The notes below the pieces were generated by a model that saw nothing but the letters and a program-made list of their open reading frames with translations, was not told the DNA's origin and did no database searches. DNA of 64,000 nt, from the NCBI GenBank assembly GCA_034408855.1, contig JAWXCK010000034.1, positions 1 to 64,000 on the forward strand, in the 5' to 3' direction. Below are positions 26,926 through 36,140 of this stretch, one piece after another. Made by a program: the position numbers and the translations under genes. The stretch comes from JAIYDQ01 sp034408855 (lineage in GTDB: Bacteria; Planctomycetota; Planctomycetia; Pirellulales; Pirellulaceae). The first letter of the stretch is position 1, and each line of letters opens with the position of its first letter.

Positions 26926-27689
26926 ACGGCAACCGTTCCTGTCTGCTGATCGTAGCGCGTCAAGAGATCGAAAAACAACTCTTCAAAGTCGTTTTGCTGA
27001 TGGCGTTCGGATAATTCAGGCAAGGTTCCAGTGTCGAGAATAATGCCTCGATGCATAATTGCGACGCGATCGCAAAGACGTTCGACTTCGCGCATAATAT
27101 GCGTCGAGAAAATGATACACTTCCCCGCATCGCGAAGCGAAGTGATCGTCTCAAGCAACGCTCGAGCAACCATGACATCCAAGCCGACGGAGGCTTCATC
27201 GAATATAAGCACAGGCGGGTCATGGACGAGGGCTCGAGCGATCGAAACTTTTTGCTTCATACCCGTCGACATCTTGCCGCAGGGCGTGTCGCCAAAATCG
27301 GCCATCCGAAGCTGCGTAAAGATCGTTTCGATCCGCGAATTCAACAAGTCTTCGTCGATCTCATGAATGCGACCAAAGTACTCGACCATCTCGCGTGCAT
27401 TCATTCGATCGTAGAGAGCTGTGTTGTTTGAAACGAATCCGATTCTTCGTCGTACTTGATCTGCTTCCGTCAAGACACTGGCGCCATTGATATGAACTGA
27501 GCCACTACTTGGAAGCAGGATGGTGCTCAGAATCCGAAGGGCGGTCGTTTTTCCGGCACCGTTGGGGCCTAAAACGCCGAAAATCTCACCAGCCGAGACG
27601 CGGAACGAAATTTTATCGACGGCTACGAATTTGCCACGAGTCAGGTCCGCGTAGGACTTGGTAAGCTCGTTTACTTCAACCATTTCCAT
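26922..27689 (-). CDS. ABC exporter ATP-binding protein (NatA-like)
   Basis: A 255-residue ATPase partner of the permease-protease gene that it overlaps by four bases. Walker A is GPNGAGKTT, the signature MSTGMKQKVSIARAL, and Walker B VLIFDEASVGLD, with Ala in place of the usual Pro after the catalytic Glu. The family is NatA/CcmA. I chose the start at MEMVEVNELTKSY (27689) because the frame upstream, to 27839, does not look like this family. The N-terminal extension cannot be excluded. Confidence 0.88.
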   Translation of the reverse strand: MEMVEVNELTKSYADLTRGKFVAVDKISFRVSAGEIFGVLGPNGAGKTTALRILSTILLPSSGSVHINGASVLTEADQVRRRIGFVSNNTALYDRMNAREMVEYFGRIHEIDEDLLNSRIETIFTQLRMADFGDTPCGKMSTGMKQKVSIARALVHDPPVLIFDEASVGLDVMVARALLETITSLRDAGKCIIFSTHIMREVERLCDRVAIMHRGIILDTGTLPELSERHQQNDFEELFFDLLTRYDQQTGTVAV

Positions 27690-27961
27690 AGGGCAAATTT
27701 CTCGGGATTTCAGGGAGTAATCGATGGGGCAGCCGTCTTCTCCGAACTCTTGCACATCCATCGGTCGAGGACCGTCGGGATTGAGCGAAACTTGATAAGT
27801 AACCGAAAATAGGTCGAAAGCAGGGGCCGAGAAGTTCAAAAATGCCGATAAAAACGACGGTTTTGGTTGTAGAAGTTATAAGGGAGAACTAAACTAATGG
27901 CATTGTTACTGTTGCCGAGGAGGGAGTTCTCGACTCATTCGTTACTGCGGAATCCAAAAGT

Positions 27962-29266
27962 ATGTCTATTCAATTTCGTTACTCTGCATGCCCTAACTTT
28001 TTCAAATGCGTCCTGTTAGGGTTCACCCTTTGTGGATTCAATCAGCAGGCAAAGGCACAAGAAGCATTACCGCCATTTAACTTACCGCTCTTTGATAGCC
28101 CCGTCGTCGTTCCTGAAACCCAGGAGAAGCGACCTTCTCCTTTCTTGGAAGACAAGCAACCGACCGACGATGCGAAACTCGATTTTGCGGCCAAGAATAG
28201 CGGTGCCCTGAATAACTTGTTTTCGCACCAATGGGTTCACACCGATTTCGACGGTAGCTTACACGGTTCGGTCGTTGCGCTAGTGGGCGAAGACACTCTT
28301 TCGGTTTCCGGTATCAATGTGATACTTGCTCAGAAAGGCAAAGTGATTGCGCGAGCCGAATCGAATATCGATGGCGAGTTTCGAATAGGAAATATCTCAC
28401 CAGGATTCTATTCGATTGTGGCCGAAGCCGACAACTCATTCGCAACCTACGGATTGGCTGTATTAAACAATGAAGTCGGAGCGCATCTACCTCGAACAAT
28501 CGAGTTGCGAGTCATTCGGCCTAAGAGCGATGACATTCGCCGCATACTTAAAGTCGATATGGTTCCATCGGTCATCTCGGAGACAGGTGAACAAATGGTC
28601 CGAGATCCAATTACTTCAAAGCGCGTTTTTGCAAAGTCTCATCGCGTGCTCTCGTCGAAGGACGGAAAGATTGTCGGTCGCCTTTCGCGACTCGGCGTTT
28701 CCCCAGAGTCGATCGATCTAAGCCAAATGAAAACAATGCTCCTAAAGGATGGTCGAGAAATTGATCGCTCGAGCGTCACAGCAGACGGGCACTTTGTCTT
28801 CTCGAATGTCGAGCCAGGTTGCTATGGCTTAGCAGCGGCTGGCAATCATGGCGTCGCAGCCGTCGCCTTTTGCGTGATCCGACCAGAATCGCTGACACAA
28901 CGAAAGACGAACGACGGATCTCGGTTCATTTCCGCCGATGCCGACACAGCAGCCACCGAGCTAAACGTTGAATTGGCCGACCCGGTAGATGTTGCCAATG
29001 TTGAAGATCAAGTCGCCCAAAATGACGAAGAGATGCCTGAAGAAGTCGCTCCGATTCCGCAGCCACCCATGCCGGTTGGTGGCAGCAATATGTTTGGTGC
29101 GGGCCAGGTTTATAGCGGCAGTGGCGGCGGCGGGATTGGTGGATTAGGGAAAGATCTCATTGGTTTGGGTGTGCTGGGAGGCCTCGCATATCTCATCGCG
29201 AAAGAGATTGATAAGGACAACGATAATGATAATAATAATGCCGTCGTCAGTCCGATTATTCGATAA
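27962..29266 (+). CDS. Secreted protein with carboxypeptidase-regulatory-like segments
   Basis: A 434-residue protein with a signal peptide (KCVLLGFTLCGFNQQAKAQE, cut near residue 33). Residues about 95-170 (SGINVILAQKGKVIARAESNIDGEFRIGNISPGFYSIVAEA) and 245-310 (GREIDRSSVTADGHFVFSNVEPGCYGLAAAG) look like two beta-sandwich repeats of the carboxypeptidase-regulatory type. A Gly-rich stretch (about 380-400) and a short hydrophobic segment, then an Asp/Asn run ending in VVSPIIR, close the protein. It is likely a cell-surface or periplasmic structural protein. The stop TAA overlaps the start of the next gene (TAATG), so the two are coupled. Confidence 0.65.
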   Translation: MSIQFRYSACPNFFKCVLLGFTLCGFNQQAKAQEALPPFNLPLFDSPVVVPETQEKRPSPFLEDKQPTDDAKLDFAAKNSGALNNLFSHQWVHTDFDGSLHGSVVALVGEDTLSVSGINVILAQKGKVIARAESNIDGEFRIGNISPGFYSIVAEADNSFATYGLAVLNNEVGAHLPRTIELRVIRPKSDDIRRILKVDMVPSVISETGEQMVRDPITSKRVFAKSHRVLSSKDGKIVGRLSRLGVSPESIDLSQMKTMLLKDGREIDRSSVTADGHFVFSNVEPGCYGLAAAGNHGVAAVAFCVIRPESLTQRKTNDGSRFISADADTAATELNVELADPVDVANVEDQVAQNDEEMPEEVAPIPQPPMPVGGSNMFGAGQVYSGSGGGGIGGLGKDLIGLGVLGGLAYLIAKEIDKDNDNDNNNAVVSPIIR

Positions 29267-30588
29267 TGTATCGGCTGATTTTGATGGCCGCATTGGTCGT
29301 TCGCATTGCAGCGGCATTTGTTTGGCAAAGCAAGATCGATGCTGAGAACAAGCTGTTTGCCTTCGGCGACAGCCAGACGTATTGGGTGTTAGCCGAAAAA
29401 ATCGCTGACGGTCGACCGTATGACTATGCGGGACCGAGCAGCCGAATTTTTCGAGCACCGGTCTACCCGATCTTTCTTGCGCCAGCCACTTGGCTGAACG
29501 ATCGCCTCGCGGTTCTTGTCGCTCGAATCGCCGGTTGCCTTCTCGGCGTTTGCTCGGTTGGGTTGGTCATGCTGGCGGCGTTTCATATTGCTGGTCGCCC
29601 TGCCGCGATTTTTGCAGGTTGTTTGGCCGCGATATATCCCGGTGCAATCGGGATGAGTATCTTCATTTTGAGCGAGGCCGTTTTCTGTCCTTTGTTTTTA
29701 GCTTGCCTGATTGCCTGGCAGGTTTCGATCGAAAAGAAATCGTCTATTTATTGGGCGGCTTTTTCCGGGATCGCATGTGCTCTGGCGACGTTAGCTCGGC
29801 CAAGTTGGTTATTGTGGACGGGTTTGCTAGCGGTTGGTTCGGTTTTAGTTTGCTGGCTAACCAAAGACGAATCGATCGCGAAGTCTGATCGATTTCGATT
29901 CGTGTTTCTGCGTCTGATGCTCTTCGCCGCATCCATGTCAGCGACAATGGCCCCCTGGTGGTTTCGCAACTATCAAATCACCGGACGATTTGTACCGACA
30001 ACGCTTCAAGTCGGAGCTAGCCTCTACGATGGATTGCATTCGGGAGCAAGCGGAGCAAGCGACGAAGGGATGGCATTTTCCAACCCCTTCGAGCTTGAGT
30101 TGCGAGCTGAAGACGAAAAGAAAACGTCGGCTTCCACACATCTACCCGACCAAAGAAAAACGACGGAAGACACTTTTGAGTGGCGATTGAATCAACGTTT
30201 GTTGAATGCTGCTATTACTTGGACGGTCGAAAACCGCTCTGACACTCTCCGGCTAGCTATGGTAAAGTTCGCAAAGATGTGGAGTCCGTGGCCGACAGCC
30301 AAGGAATTGGGTGGGGCCTGGATTCGCATTGCGGAATCGGTCGTTTATATCGTCATCGTTGGTTGGGCTGCGTTCGCGCTATGGAGCGCTGGGCAGTTGC
30401 GCCGCAAGATGATGCTTTATGCGTCACCGGCAATTTATTTCGCGGCTTTGCATATGGTCTTCGTTGGCTCGGTCCGCTATCGCCAGCCAGCGATTCTTGC
30501 GTTATGTGTAGTGGCTGGGATCGGCGCAGCATGGATGCTGGAGCGAATAAAAAAACCGAACAGCATCTCGCTGACTGGCAAGCCATAA
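29266..30588 (+). CDS. GT39/ArnT-like membrane glycosyltransferase
   Basis: A 440-residue protein with about ten membrane segments. The N-terminus (MYRLILMAALVVRIAAAF, then a loop with DSQTYWVLAEKIADGRPYDY) is typical of the PMT/ArnT superfamily that moves a sugar from a polyprenyl phosphate carrier onto an acceptor outside the cytoplasmic membrane. The acidic residue in the first loop (near Asp29) would be catalytic. The ATG overlaps the previous stop as TAATG, and the next gene starts inside its 3' end, so three genes form one operon of envelope functions. Confidence 0.75.
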   Translation: MYRLILMAALVVRIAAAFVWQSKIDAENKLFAFGDSQTYWVLAEKIADGRPYDYAGPSSRIFRAPVYPIFLAPATWLNDRLAVLVARIAGCLLGVCSVGLVMLAAFHIAGRPAAIFAGCLAAIYPGAIGMSIFILSEAVFCPLFLACLIAWQVSIEKKSSIYWAAFSGIACALATLARPSWLLWTGLLAVGSVLVCWLTKDESIAKSDRFRFVFLRLMLFAASMSATMAPWWFRNYQITGRFVPTTLQVGASLYDGLHSGASGASDEGMAFSNPFELELRAEDEKKTSASTHLPDQRKTTEDTFEWRLNQRLLNAAITWTVENRSDTLRLAMVKFAKMWSPWPTAKELGGAWIRIAESVVYIVIVGWAAFALWSAGQLRRKMMLYASPAIYFAALHMVFVGSVRYRQPAILALCVVAGIGAAWMLERIKKPNSISLTGKP

Positions 30589-33500
30589 AGCTTCGCGAGC
30601 GAGATCGCGTATGGGAGCATCGATTCGTTTGGCTATTGCTCCTCACCCTCGTTTCGCTTGGCACTTATCACTACTTACATTCTCGTGTCGACACCACGCT
30701 TCGCAATACGGTCTTGAAGCTCATTGCGGCTAGGTTTCCGAACCATCTTGTGGCACTCGATTCAGCCCATCTCGAGCCTGGACGCGGTGTGCTCCTTGAA
30801 GGGCTTGCGATCGCATTGCCAACCAGCGATGGACCGAGAGTTATTGTCCGCGTGCCGCGATTAATTGCTCGCGGTGACATACAGCTCCTAGGTTTAATTC
30901 AGCGTGACATACCGATCGAGCGTGTCTATTTAGATGCCGTCGATTTAACGCTATGGCCGTTACCCGATGGTCGCACGTCGTTAGAAACACTGAGCAGCAG
31001 CAGTATCATTCCCAAAGACCTGCCGCCCATCGATATAAAACGAGGTCTGATTCGCATTGGCGGTATTACCGGTTCTTACAACGACGAGATGATTTTTCAT
31101 GATTTCAACGTCAGTATTCGGTCCAACCAATCGCAAAAATCAATTGTGCGTGCCAACTTGCCTACGTTAGGAGATTCGAGTCCTGAATTCAGCCTCAATG
31201 CGGATAGCCATGAATCATCGGCTGGAATAGTCGCAACCCTTCGAAGTAGTTTTTTTTCAAAATTACAAGTCGATGTAACGCTGTCGCACGACAAGCAGGA
31301 GTGGAACGTTCGCGGAAACGTTGACAAACTTTTCTATACACCCCAGTGGACAGAACGGCTACCGACAGACTGGAAGAGATATCTAGTGCAGTTGTCGGGA
31401 TTTAGCGGGAATGTTACAGCCGAATTTGAAATTGCGAAGCAACGCGATCAAGCCCCCGATTTTTCATTTCTCGGGCAAATCGAAAACGGTCGGCTTCAGC
31501 ATCCCATACTTCCGTACCCGCTCGAAGAATTGGCTGGCCGATTGCAATATCGCAACGAGCGCATAGAACTTCGAAATGCAACCGCTCGAAGCGGCGATGC
31601 GCGATTTCAATTGGAGTCCGACGTTTACGGACTTGCCCTGGGTTCGCCGATGGTCGCTCATTTAAAGGCAAAAAACTTGCCGCTTGATGAACGATTGCTT
31701 CGAGCACTACCGCCATCGATTCAAGAGCAGTGGATCAAAATGAATCCTGCTGGATCGGTCGATACGGAACTTACGCTGACCTATGACGGCAAGTCATGGA
31801 CTCCGGAGGGAGTCGTGCATGCTCGAAATGGTTTCGTGAATGCCGATATATTTCCGTTTCCGTTGACGAACGTTTGCGGCGATTTTTATTATCGCGATGG
31901 CATCTTAGTAAGTGAAGCCATGACGGCAATGGCGAACGGAAAAGTCATTCGAGGTATTATTCGCTTAGCTAGAGCATCACCGAAATGGCTCGTCGATTTC
32001 ACGGTTTCGTCGGATGATCCAGTACCAATCGACGATAAACTGATCGAAGCCCTTACACCGCGAGGACAACCTTCCAACGCGCTGCAGACGTTTGTCCGAT
32101 CGTTATCCGCAACCGGGGCTATCCATCTGGAGAATTGTCGTTTTGTTCGCAACGCAGATGACATTCATTCTGTTTCGAAATCGCTTGAACTTGGTTTCTA
32201 CGGCGGAACTTTGAAATATAGCGGATTTCGCTATCCGATCGCCGACGTGCAGGGGCATATCAGTGTCAACAACCAAAGTATTCGCCTTCAAAGAATGAAA
32301 GGGCGAAACGATAGCGCTCGCATTCAGTGCGATGGTCAAATGGAGTGCGATGGATTTCGCGTCGTCGATATGGAGCTTGCATTCGACGTTCAAAACCTAT
32401 CGCTTGACGAAGAATTGCATGCATCGCTGCCGGTCGCAGTTCGCAAGCTATGGAGTCATCTGCGGCCAAGTGGTGTCGTCGACCATGTCGATGTGCATCT
32501 TGCCCAACACGGAATCAATTCGCCGCTTGAATTGGTAGTCGGACTTCAGGAGGACGGCCGAGATCAAGCCGAGTCAGGTCGTAGTGTTAGCATGTTGCCA
32601 CAGTCGCTACCTTATTTACTCAACAACGTGGCATGTGACCTGAGCTATCGACCCGGCTTCGTCGAAATTCGAAAATTTGGAGCTTCGCATGATTTGAGTC
32701 GCTTGAAGGCTGAAGGCGAATTCAACGTTAATTCGGATGGAACATGGAACGGCATCTTGTCTTGGTTGCCGACGACAAGACTGAGTGTCGATCAAAATTT
32801 GTTGGTTTCTCTCCCCGAATACATTCGCTCGCCTTTGATGGCGACCGAATTTCGCGGGCCGATGGGAATTACCGGTCAAACGCTGGTTGCATCGAATCGA
32901 GAGAGTGGAGAACCGACGGTCCAAGCTTGGGATATCGAAGTCGAAATCGAAGATGGCCAATTAGCCGGCGGCAAACTTGCCTCGGGTATCCGAGGTTCTT
33001 TACATGTCTTGGGAGAGAACACTCGCAACGGACCGGTTGCCAAAGGATACATGACAATGGACTCGATGGCGGTTCGAGGCATTCCAGTAACCAAACTCAC
33101 CGGTCCTTTTGCCGTTTCAGATTCAAAGTTGGTTGTTGGCCGACAAGCGAGATTCATCGAGGTCGCGCCTCTTGCTGCTCGATTGGCTGCCAATCGACGA
33201 GCTTCGGACGTGGTGTTGGCTTCCGCTATGTTACCTAGTCAACTTTCGACACTCAGCAACACAGACATTCCAAAGTCAATGGGTGTTACACCGACAGAAC
33301 TCGCGCCTTGGAATCCGGCCAGTGGCGGAATGATGCTAGAACGAGAAGCGTCCCGTGAACTCCAAACGAATCGATCTATTCGTCATTTCCGATCCACCGA
33401 TATCCCAATCCTAGATGTGCGAGAGGATGATCTGAAAGCAAAAACCATGTCAGGTACGCTTTTCGTTCACGGGACGCATCCGTTAATCGAGGGACAGACC

Positions 33501-34067
33501 GAACTCAAGCTCGCTTTGTCGGATGCTGACCTTGTTGGCTTCCTGGCGGACATGGGTGAAAGCCACAACAAAGTTTCAGGACATCTTTGGATCGAAGGGC
33601 GTCTGGAAGGTTCGCTGATGCACACCAATACGCTCAGTGGATCCGGCAACGCTTGGTTGCGAGAAGCGAATTTCTATCACATGCCGGTTATGACGCACAT
33701 GTTTCGAGCGCTGAGTGTAAAACCACCTGACGATGGCGCTTTCGAAAGCGCGGACGTTCAATTCCGCGTCGATGGCGATCGCGTTCCGATCGATAAAATC
33801 TCGCTGGATGGTGATATTATTTCGTTGCGAGGGAACGGTTGGGTGAACCTTCGCCGAGAAATCCAACTCGATCTTTACGCGTACGTCGGCAATCGAAGTC
33901 CGATGGCGGCTATTTTTGGACCTCTTATTAGCCAAAACGACAGCGCCACGATGCTGCAACTCGAAGTCACCGGAACCACTGATAATCTACAATTCCGCAA
34001 AAACATCCCGCTTATGAGCACGAGCTTGCAACAGATTTTTCCCGATCGAGTTGACTCTCCGAAGTGA
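30531..34067 (+). CDS. Large AsmA-like envelope protein
   Basis: A protein of about 1178 residues with one membrane anchor near the N-terminus (FVWLLLLTLVSLGTYHYL) and a long beta-rich periplasmic part made of repeating short strands. It ends in an AsmA_2-like region (GHLWIEGRLEGSLMHTNTLSGSGNAWLREANFYHMPVM, with split motifs SGSGN and LRGNGWVNL). AsmA/TamB-like proteins bridge membranes and move phospholipid or assemble the outer membrane. I chose the ATG at 30531, which overlaps the upstream glycosyltransferase gene by 58 bases; the frame is open further upstream to 30279 but that part is antisense-like shadow sequence. Confidence 0.75.
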   Translation: MDAGANKKTEQHLADWQAIKLRERDRVWEHRFVWLLLLTLVSLGTYHYLHSRVDTTLRNTVLKLIAARFPNHLVALDSAHLEPGRGVLLEGLAIALPTSDGPRVIVRVPRLIARGDIQLLGLIQRDIPIERVYLDAVDLTLWPLPDGRTSLETLSSSSIIPKDLPPIDIKRGLIRIGGITGSYNDEMIFHDFNVSIRSNQSQKSIVRANLPTLGDSSPEFSLNADSHESSAGIVATLRSSFFSKLQVDVTLSHDKQEWNVRGNVDKLFYTPQWTERLPTDWKRYLVQLSGFSGNVTAEFEIAKQRDQAPDFSFLGQIENGRLQHPILPYPLEELAGRLQYRNERIELRNATARSGDARFQLESDVYGLALGSPMVAHLKAKNLPLDERLLRALPPSIQEQWIKMNPAGSVDTELTLTYDGKSWTPEGVVHARNGFVNADIFPFPLTNVCGDFYYRDGILVSEAMTAMANGKVIRGIIRLARASPKWLVDFTVSSDDPVPIDDKLIEALTPRGQPSNALQTFVRSLSATGAIHLENCRFVRNADDIHSVSKSLELGFYGGTLKYSGFRYPIADVQGHISVNNQSIRLQRMKGRNDSARIQCDGQMECDGFRVVDMELAFDVQNLSLDEELHASLPVAVRKLWSHLRPSGVVDHVDVHLAQHGINSPLELVVGLQEDGRDQAESGRSVSMLPQSLPYLLNNVACDLSYRPGFVEIRKFGASHDLSRLKAEGEFNVNSDGTWNGILSWLPTTRLSVDQNLLVSLPEYIRSPLMATEFRGPMGITGQTLVASNRESGEPTVQAWDIEVEIEDGQLAGGKLASGIRGSLHVLGENTRNGPVAKGYMTMDSMAVRGIPVTKLTGPFAVSDSKLVVGRQARFIEVAPLAARLAANRRASDVVLASAMLPSQLSTLSNTDIPKSMGVTPTELAPWNPASGGMMLEREASRELQTNRSIRHFRSTDIPILDVREDDLKAKTMSGTLFVHGTHPLIEGQTELKLALSDADLVGFLADMGESHNKVSGHLWIEGRLEGSLMHTNTLSGSGNAWLREANFYHMPVMTHMFRALSVKPPDDGAFESADVQFRVDGDRVPIDKISLDGDIISLRGNGWVNLRREIQLDLYAYVGNRSPMAAIFGPLISQNDSATMLQLEVTGTTDNLQFRKNIPLMSTSLQQIFPDRVDSPK

Positions 34068-34133
34068 ATGGTTTGGGCTGCGTTGATGTCTAGTATTTCG
34101 TTAACAGTTAGGTAAAAAAGTGAGTCCGTAGAA

Positions 34134-34457
34134 ATGAGAATCCCAATGACGCAAATTCAGGCTGCTTCGTTTTCTGCATTACCGCAACAGGCCATTCGCG
34201 AAGCTCGTACTCCCTCGGCTATGTCATCCGCCGACGCCGCTCAATTGGACGCGCAAATCGTTGAAAAATTGAGTGAAAGCAGCGAAACTTCCGATCGAGA
34301 TGCCCAGGAAAAATATCAAAGTCCTAACAATCCCGAGGCAAAACCCGAAGAGCCGTCATCTTCGCCCATCGGGCCAATGCCCCAATCGCCTGATTCGATC
34401 TGGAATTTGGCCGTTGCCGACGATCAGCCTCCTCCCGACCTGGATATTCGCGGGTGA
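34134..34457 (+). CDS. Small hydrophilic protein of unknown function
   Basis: A 107-residue protein rich in Ser, Pro, Glu and Gln with no membrane segment and low sequence complexity (SSETSDRDAQEKYQSPNNPE, PEEPSSSPIGPMPQ). It is probably disordered. It sits 66 bases after the AsmA-like gene and before dapF on the same strand. A second in-frame ATG five codons in is also possible. I see no family match. Confidence 0.45.
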   Translation: MRIPMTQIQAASFSALPQQAIREARTPSAMSSADAAQLDAQIVEKLSESSETSDRDAQEKYQSPNNPEAKPEEPSSSPIGPMPQSPDSIWNLAVADDQPPPDLDIRG

Positions 34458-34496
34458 TCGGATAAAGTAACAACTCAATACTTCAAATAATATTAT

Positions 34497-34523
34497 AACC
34501 GAAGGGCGCAAAGCCCTGCGGTT
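34497..34523 (+). terminator. Hairpin between the small ORF and dapF
   Basis: AACCG-a-AGGGC (34497-34507) pairs with GCCCT-g-CGGTT (34513-34523) around a GCAAA loop, a ten-pair stem with one A/G mismatch. The following TGTCAATA is not a good U-run, so it is either a weak terminator or an RNA structure in the dapF leader. Confidence 0.4.
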
Positions 34524-34544
34524 TGTCAATATACGAGACGGTTC

Positions 34545-35396
34545 ATGCGATTTACCAAGATGCACGGCGCAGGCAATGACTATGTTTACGTCAACGGATT
34601 CGAAGAAAAATTACCCGCCGACGTTACAGAACTTGCGATTGCAATCTCCGACCGAAGGTTTGGCGTTGGAAGTGACGGGCTAATCTTGATCCTGCCTTCT
34701 AAAGTCGCCGACGCCAGGATGCGAATGTTCAATGCCGATGGTAGCGAATCGGCAATGTGTGGAAATGGAATTCGATGCGTCGCAAAGTATGTCCACGATC
34801 ATGGCATTTGCTCTCGAAAAGCCCTTAAGATTGAAACCGGTGCCGGCGTCCTATCGCTTGAACTCGAAGTCGAAAACAATTTGGTCCAACAAGTACGAGT
34901 CGATATGGGCGAACCGATTTTGCAATCGGATCGAGTCCCCACGACGCTGGCCGGGGATCAACCGATCGATCGAGTCGTCAATCATGAGATCTCAATCGAT
35001 GGACATCGGCTTTTTGCAACTTGCGTCTCGATGGGAAATCCGCATTGCGTCATTTTCGTTCCCGAAGCTACCGACGAACTTGTTTTAAAAATAGGCCCGC
35101 AAATCGAACGTGACCCGCGATTTCCTCAGCGAACGAACGTCGAGTTTGTCGAAGTGCATTCTCAAGGCGAAGTGCGACAGAGAACGTGGGAACGAGGATC
35201 TGGCGAGACATGGGCTTGCGGGACCGGTGCCAGTGCAGTGTGTGTAGCCGGCGTGTTAACAGGGCATACCCATCGCAAGATTTTGAACCACTTGCTTGGT
35301 GGCGATTTGCATCTGGATTGGGACGAATCGTCCAATCATGTTTTCATGACGGGGCCAGCGGTCGAAGTATTCTCCGGTGATTGGCCCGCGAAGTGA
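34545..35396 (+). CDS. dapF: Diaminopimelate epimerase
   Basis: DapF converts LL- to meso-diaminopimelate for lysine and peptidoglycan synthesis. The 283-residue protein carries the two catalytic cysteines in their usual settings: Cys72 in MCGNGIRC and Cys225 in ETWACGTGAS. The N-terminus MRFTKMHGAGNDYVYVNG is also diagnostic. Its presence fits reports that many planctomycetes keep a peptidoglycan pathway. The TGA stop overlaps the GTG start of the next gene. Confidence 0.97.
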   Translation: MRFTKMHGAGNDYVYVNGFEEKLPADVTELAIAISDRRFGVGSDGLILILPSKVADARMRMFNADGSESAMCGNGIRCVAKYVHDHGICSRKALKIETGAGVLSLELEVENNLVQQVRVDMGEPILQSDRVPTTLAGDQPIDRVVNHEISIDGHRLFATCVSMGNPHCVIFVPEATDELVLKIGPQIERDPRFPQRTNVEFVEVHSQGEVRQRTWERGSGETWACGTGASAVCVAGVLTGHTHRKILNHLLGGDLHLDWDESSNHVFMTGPAVEVFSGDWPAK

Positions 35397-36130
35397 GTTT
35401 CGATCGAATCCTATCGATACCCGCAGTTCAACGATTGGGTGGCTTATTCCTTTCAATGGCCATCCGATATTGGATGCGAACTTTGGATTATCGAGGGTAT
35501 TACTATGATTCAAGCGTGGATGTTGCGCACGAGTCCTTTCGAGGCCCGGTAATCTACTTGTTGTGGCACGAGTATGTACCGATCTTCTTTTACCTTCGCA
35601 GTCAAACGAACCTCGGTATCCTTGCAAGTCGACATCGCGACGCCGAATGGCTCTCGCAGATGGCCATCTTAGAGGGCCTTCAAGTCTTTCGCGGTTCCTC
35701 CGGTCGCGGGGGCGTTGGAGCTCTCAAAGCAATTGTCGGCCAGCAAGATTTGCCTGGTTTCGCTATCACTCCCGATGGTCCACGTGGCCCGCGACGAGAA
35801 ATGGCAGCCGGCGCAATCTTTCTCGCCTCAAAAATTCAAGCGCCGCTTGTGTTGGTCGGACTCGGCTACGAAAACCCCTGGCGAAATTATAGGGCTTGGG
35901 ATAAGTTTGCCATACCCAAACTAGGCTCGAGGGCGCGAGCCATTTTCAGCCCACGCATTTGTGTCCCCGAAAAGCTAACGCGTGACGAACTGGAACAGCA
36001 TCGCTTTTATGCTGAACGAACTTTAAATATACTTACTGCAACTGCCGAGCTGTGGGCAGCGACGAATCGCCCCTTTCCAGGCTCAATACCAATGTTTCGA
36101 TCTTCCAATACGTTTCAAGAAAACGACTAA
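35393..36130 (+). CDS. DUF374-type lysophospholipid acyltransferase
   Basis: A 245-residue protein of the DUF374 family, a branch of the glycerolipid/lipid A acyltransferases. Key parts are LLWHEYVPIFFYLR near residue 60 (His in place of the usual H-x4-D pair start), GSSGRGGVGALKAIV near 105, and TPDGPRGPRREMAAGA near 130. It probably attaches an acyl chain to a lipid in the inner membrane. The GTG at 35393 overlaps the dapF stop as GTGA, a coupled start; a TTG at 35381 would add four residues. Confidence 0.82.
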   Translation: MSFDRILSIPAVQRLGGLFLSMAIRYWMRTLDYRGYYYDSSVDVAHESFRGPVIYLLWHEYVPIFFYLRSQTNLGILASRHRDAEWLSQMAILEGLQVFRGSSGRGGVGALKAIVGQQDLPGFAITPDGPRGPRREMAAGAIFLASKIQAPLVLVGLGYENPWRNYRAWDKFAIPKLGSRARAIFSPRICVPEKLTRDELEQHRFYAERTLNILTATAELWAATNRPFPGSIPMFRSSNTFQEND

Positions 36131-36140
36131 GGAACAATCC

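Noticed and set aside
30279..30530. N-terminal extension of the AsmA-like protein
   Set aside because: This part overlaps the upstream glycosyltransferase in another frame and its translation (Trp/Arg/Cys-rich) looks like shadow sequence. The anchor helix lies after the ATG at 30531.
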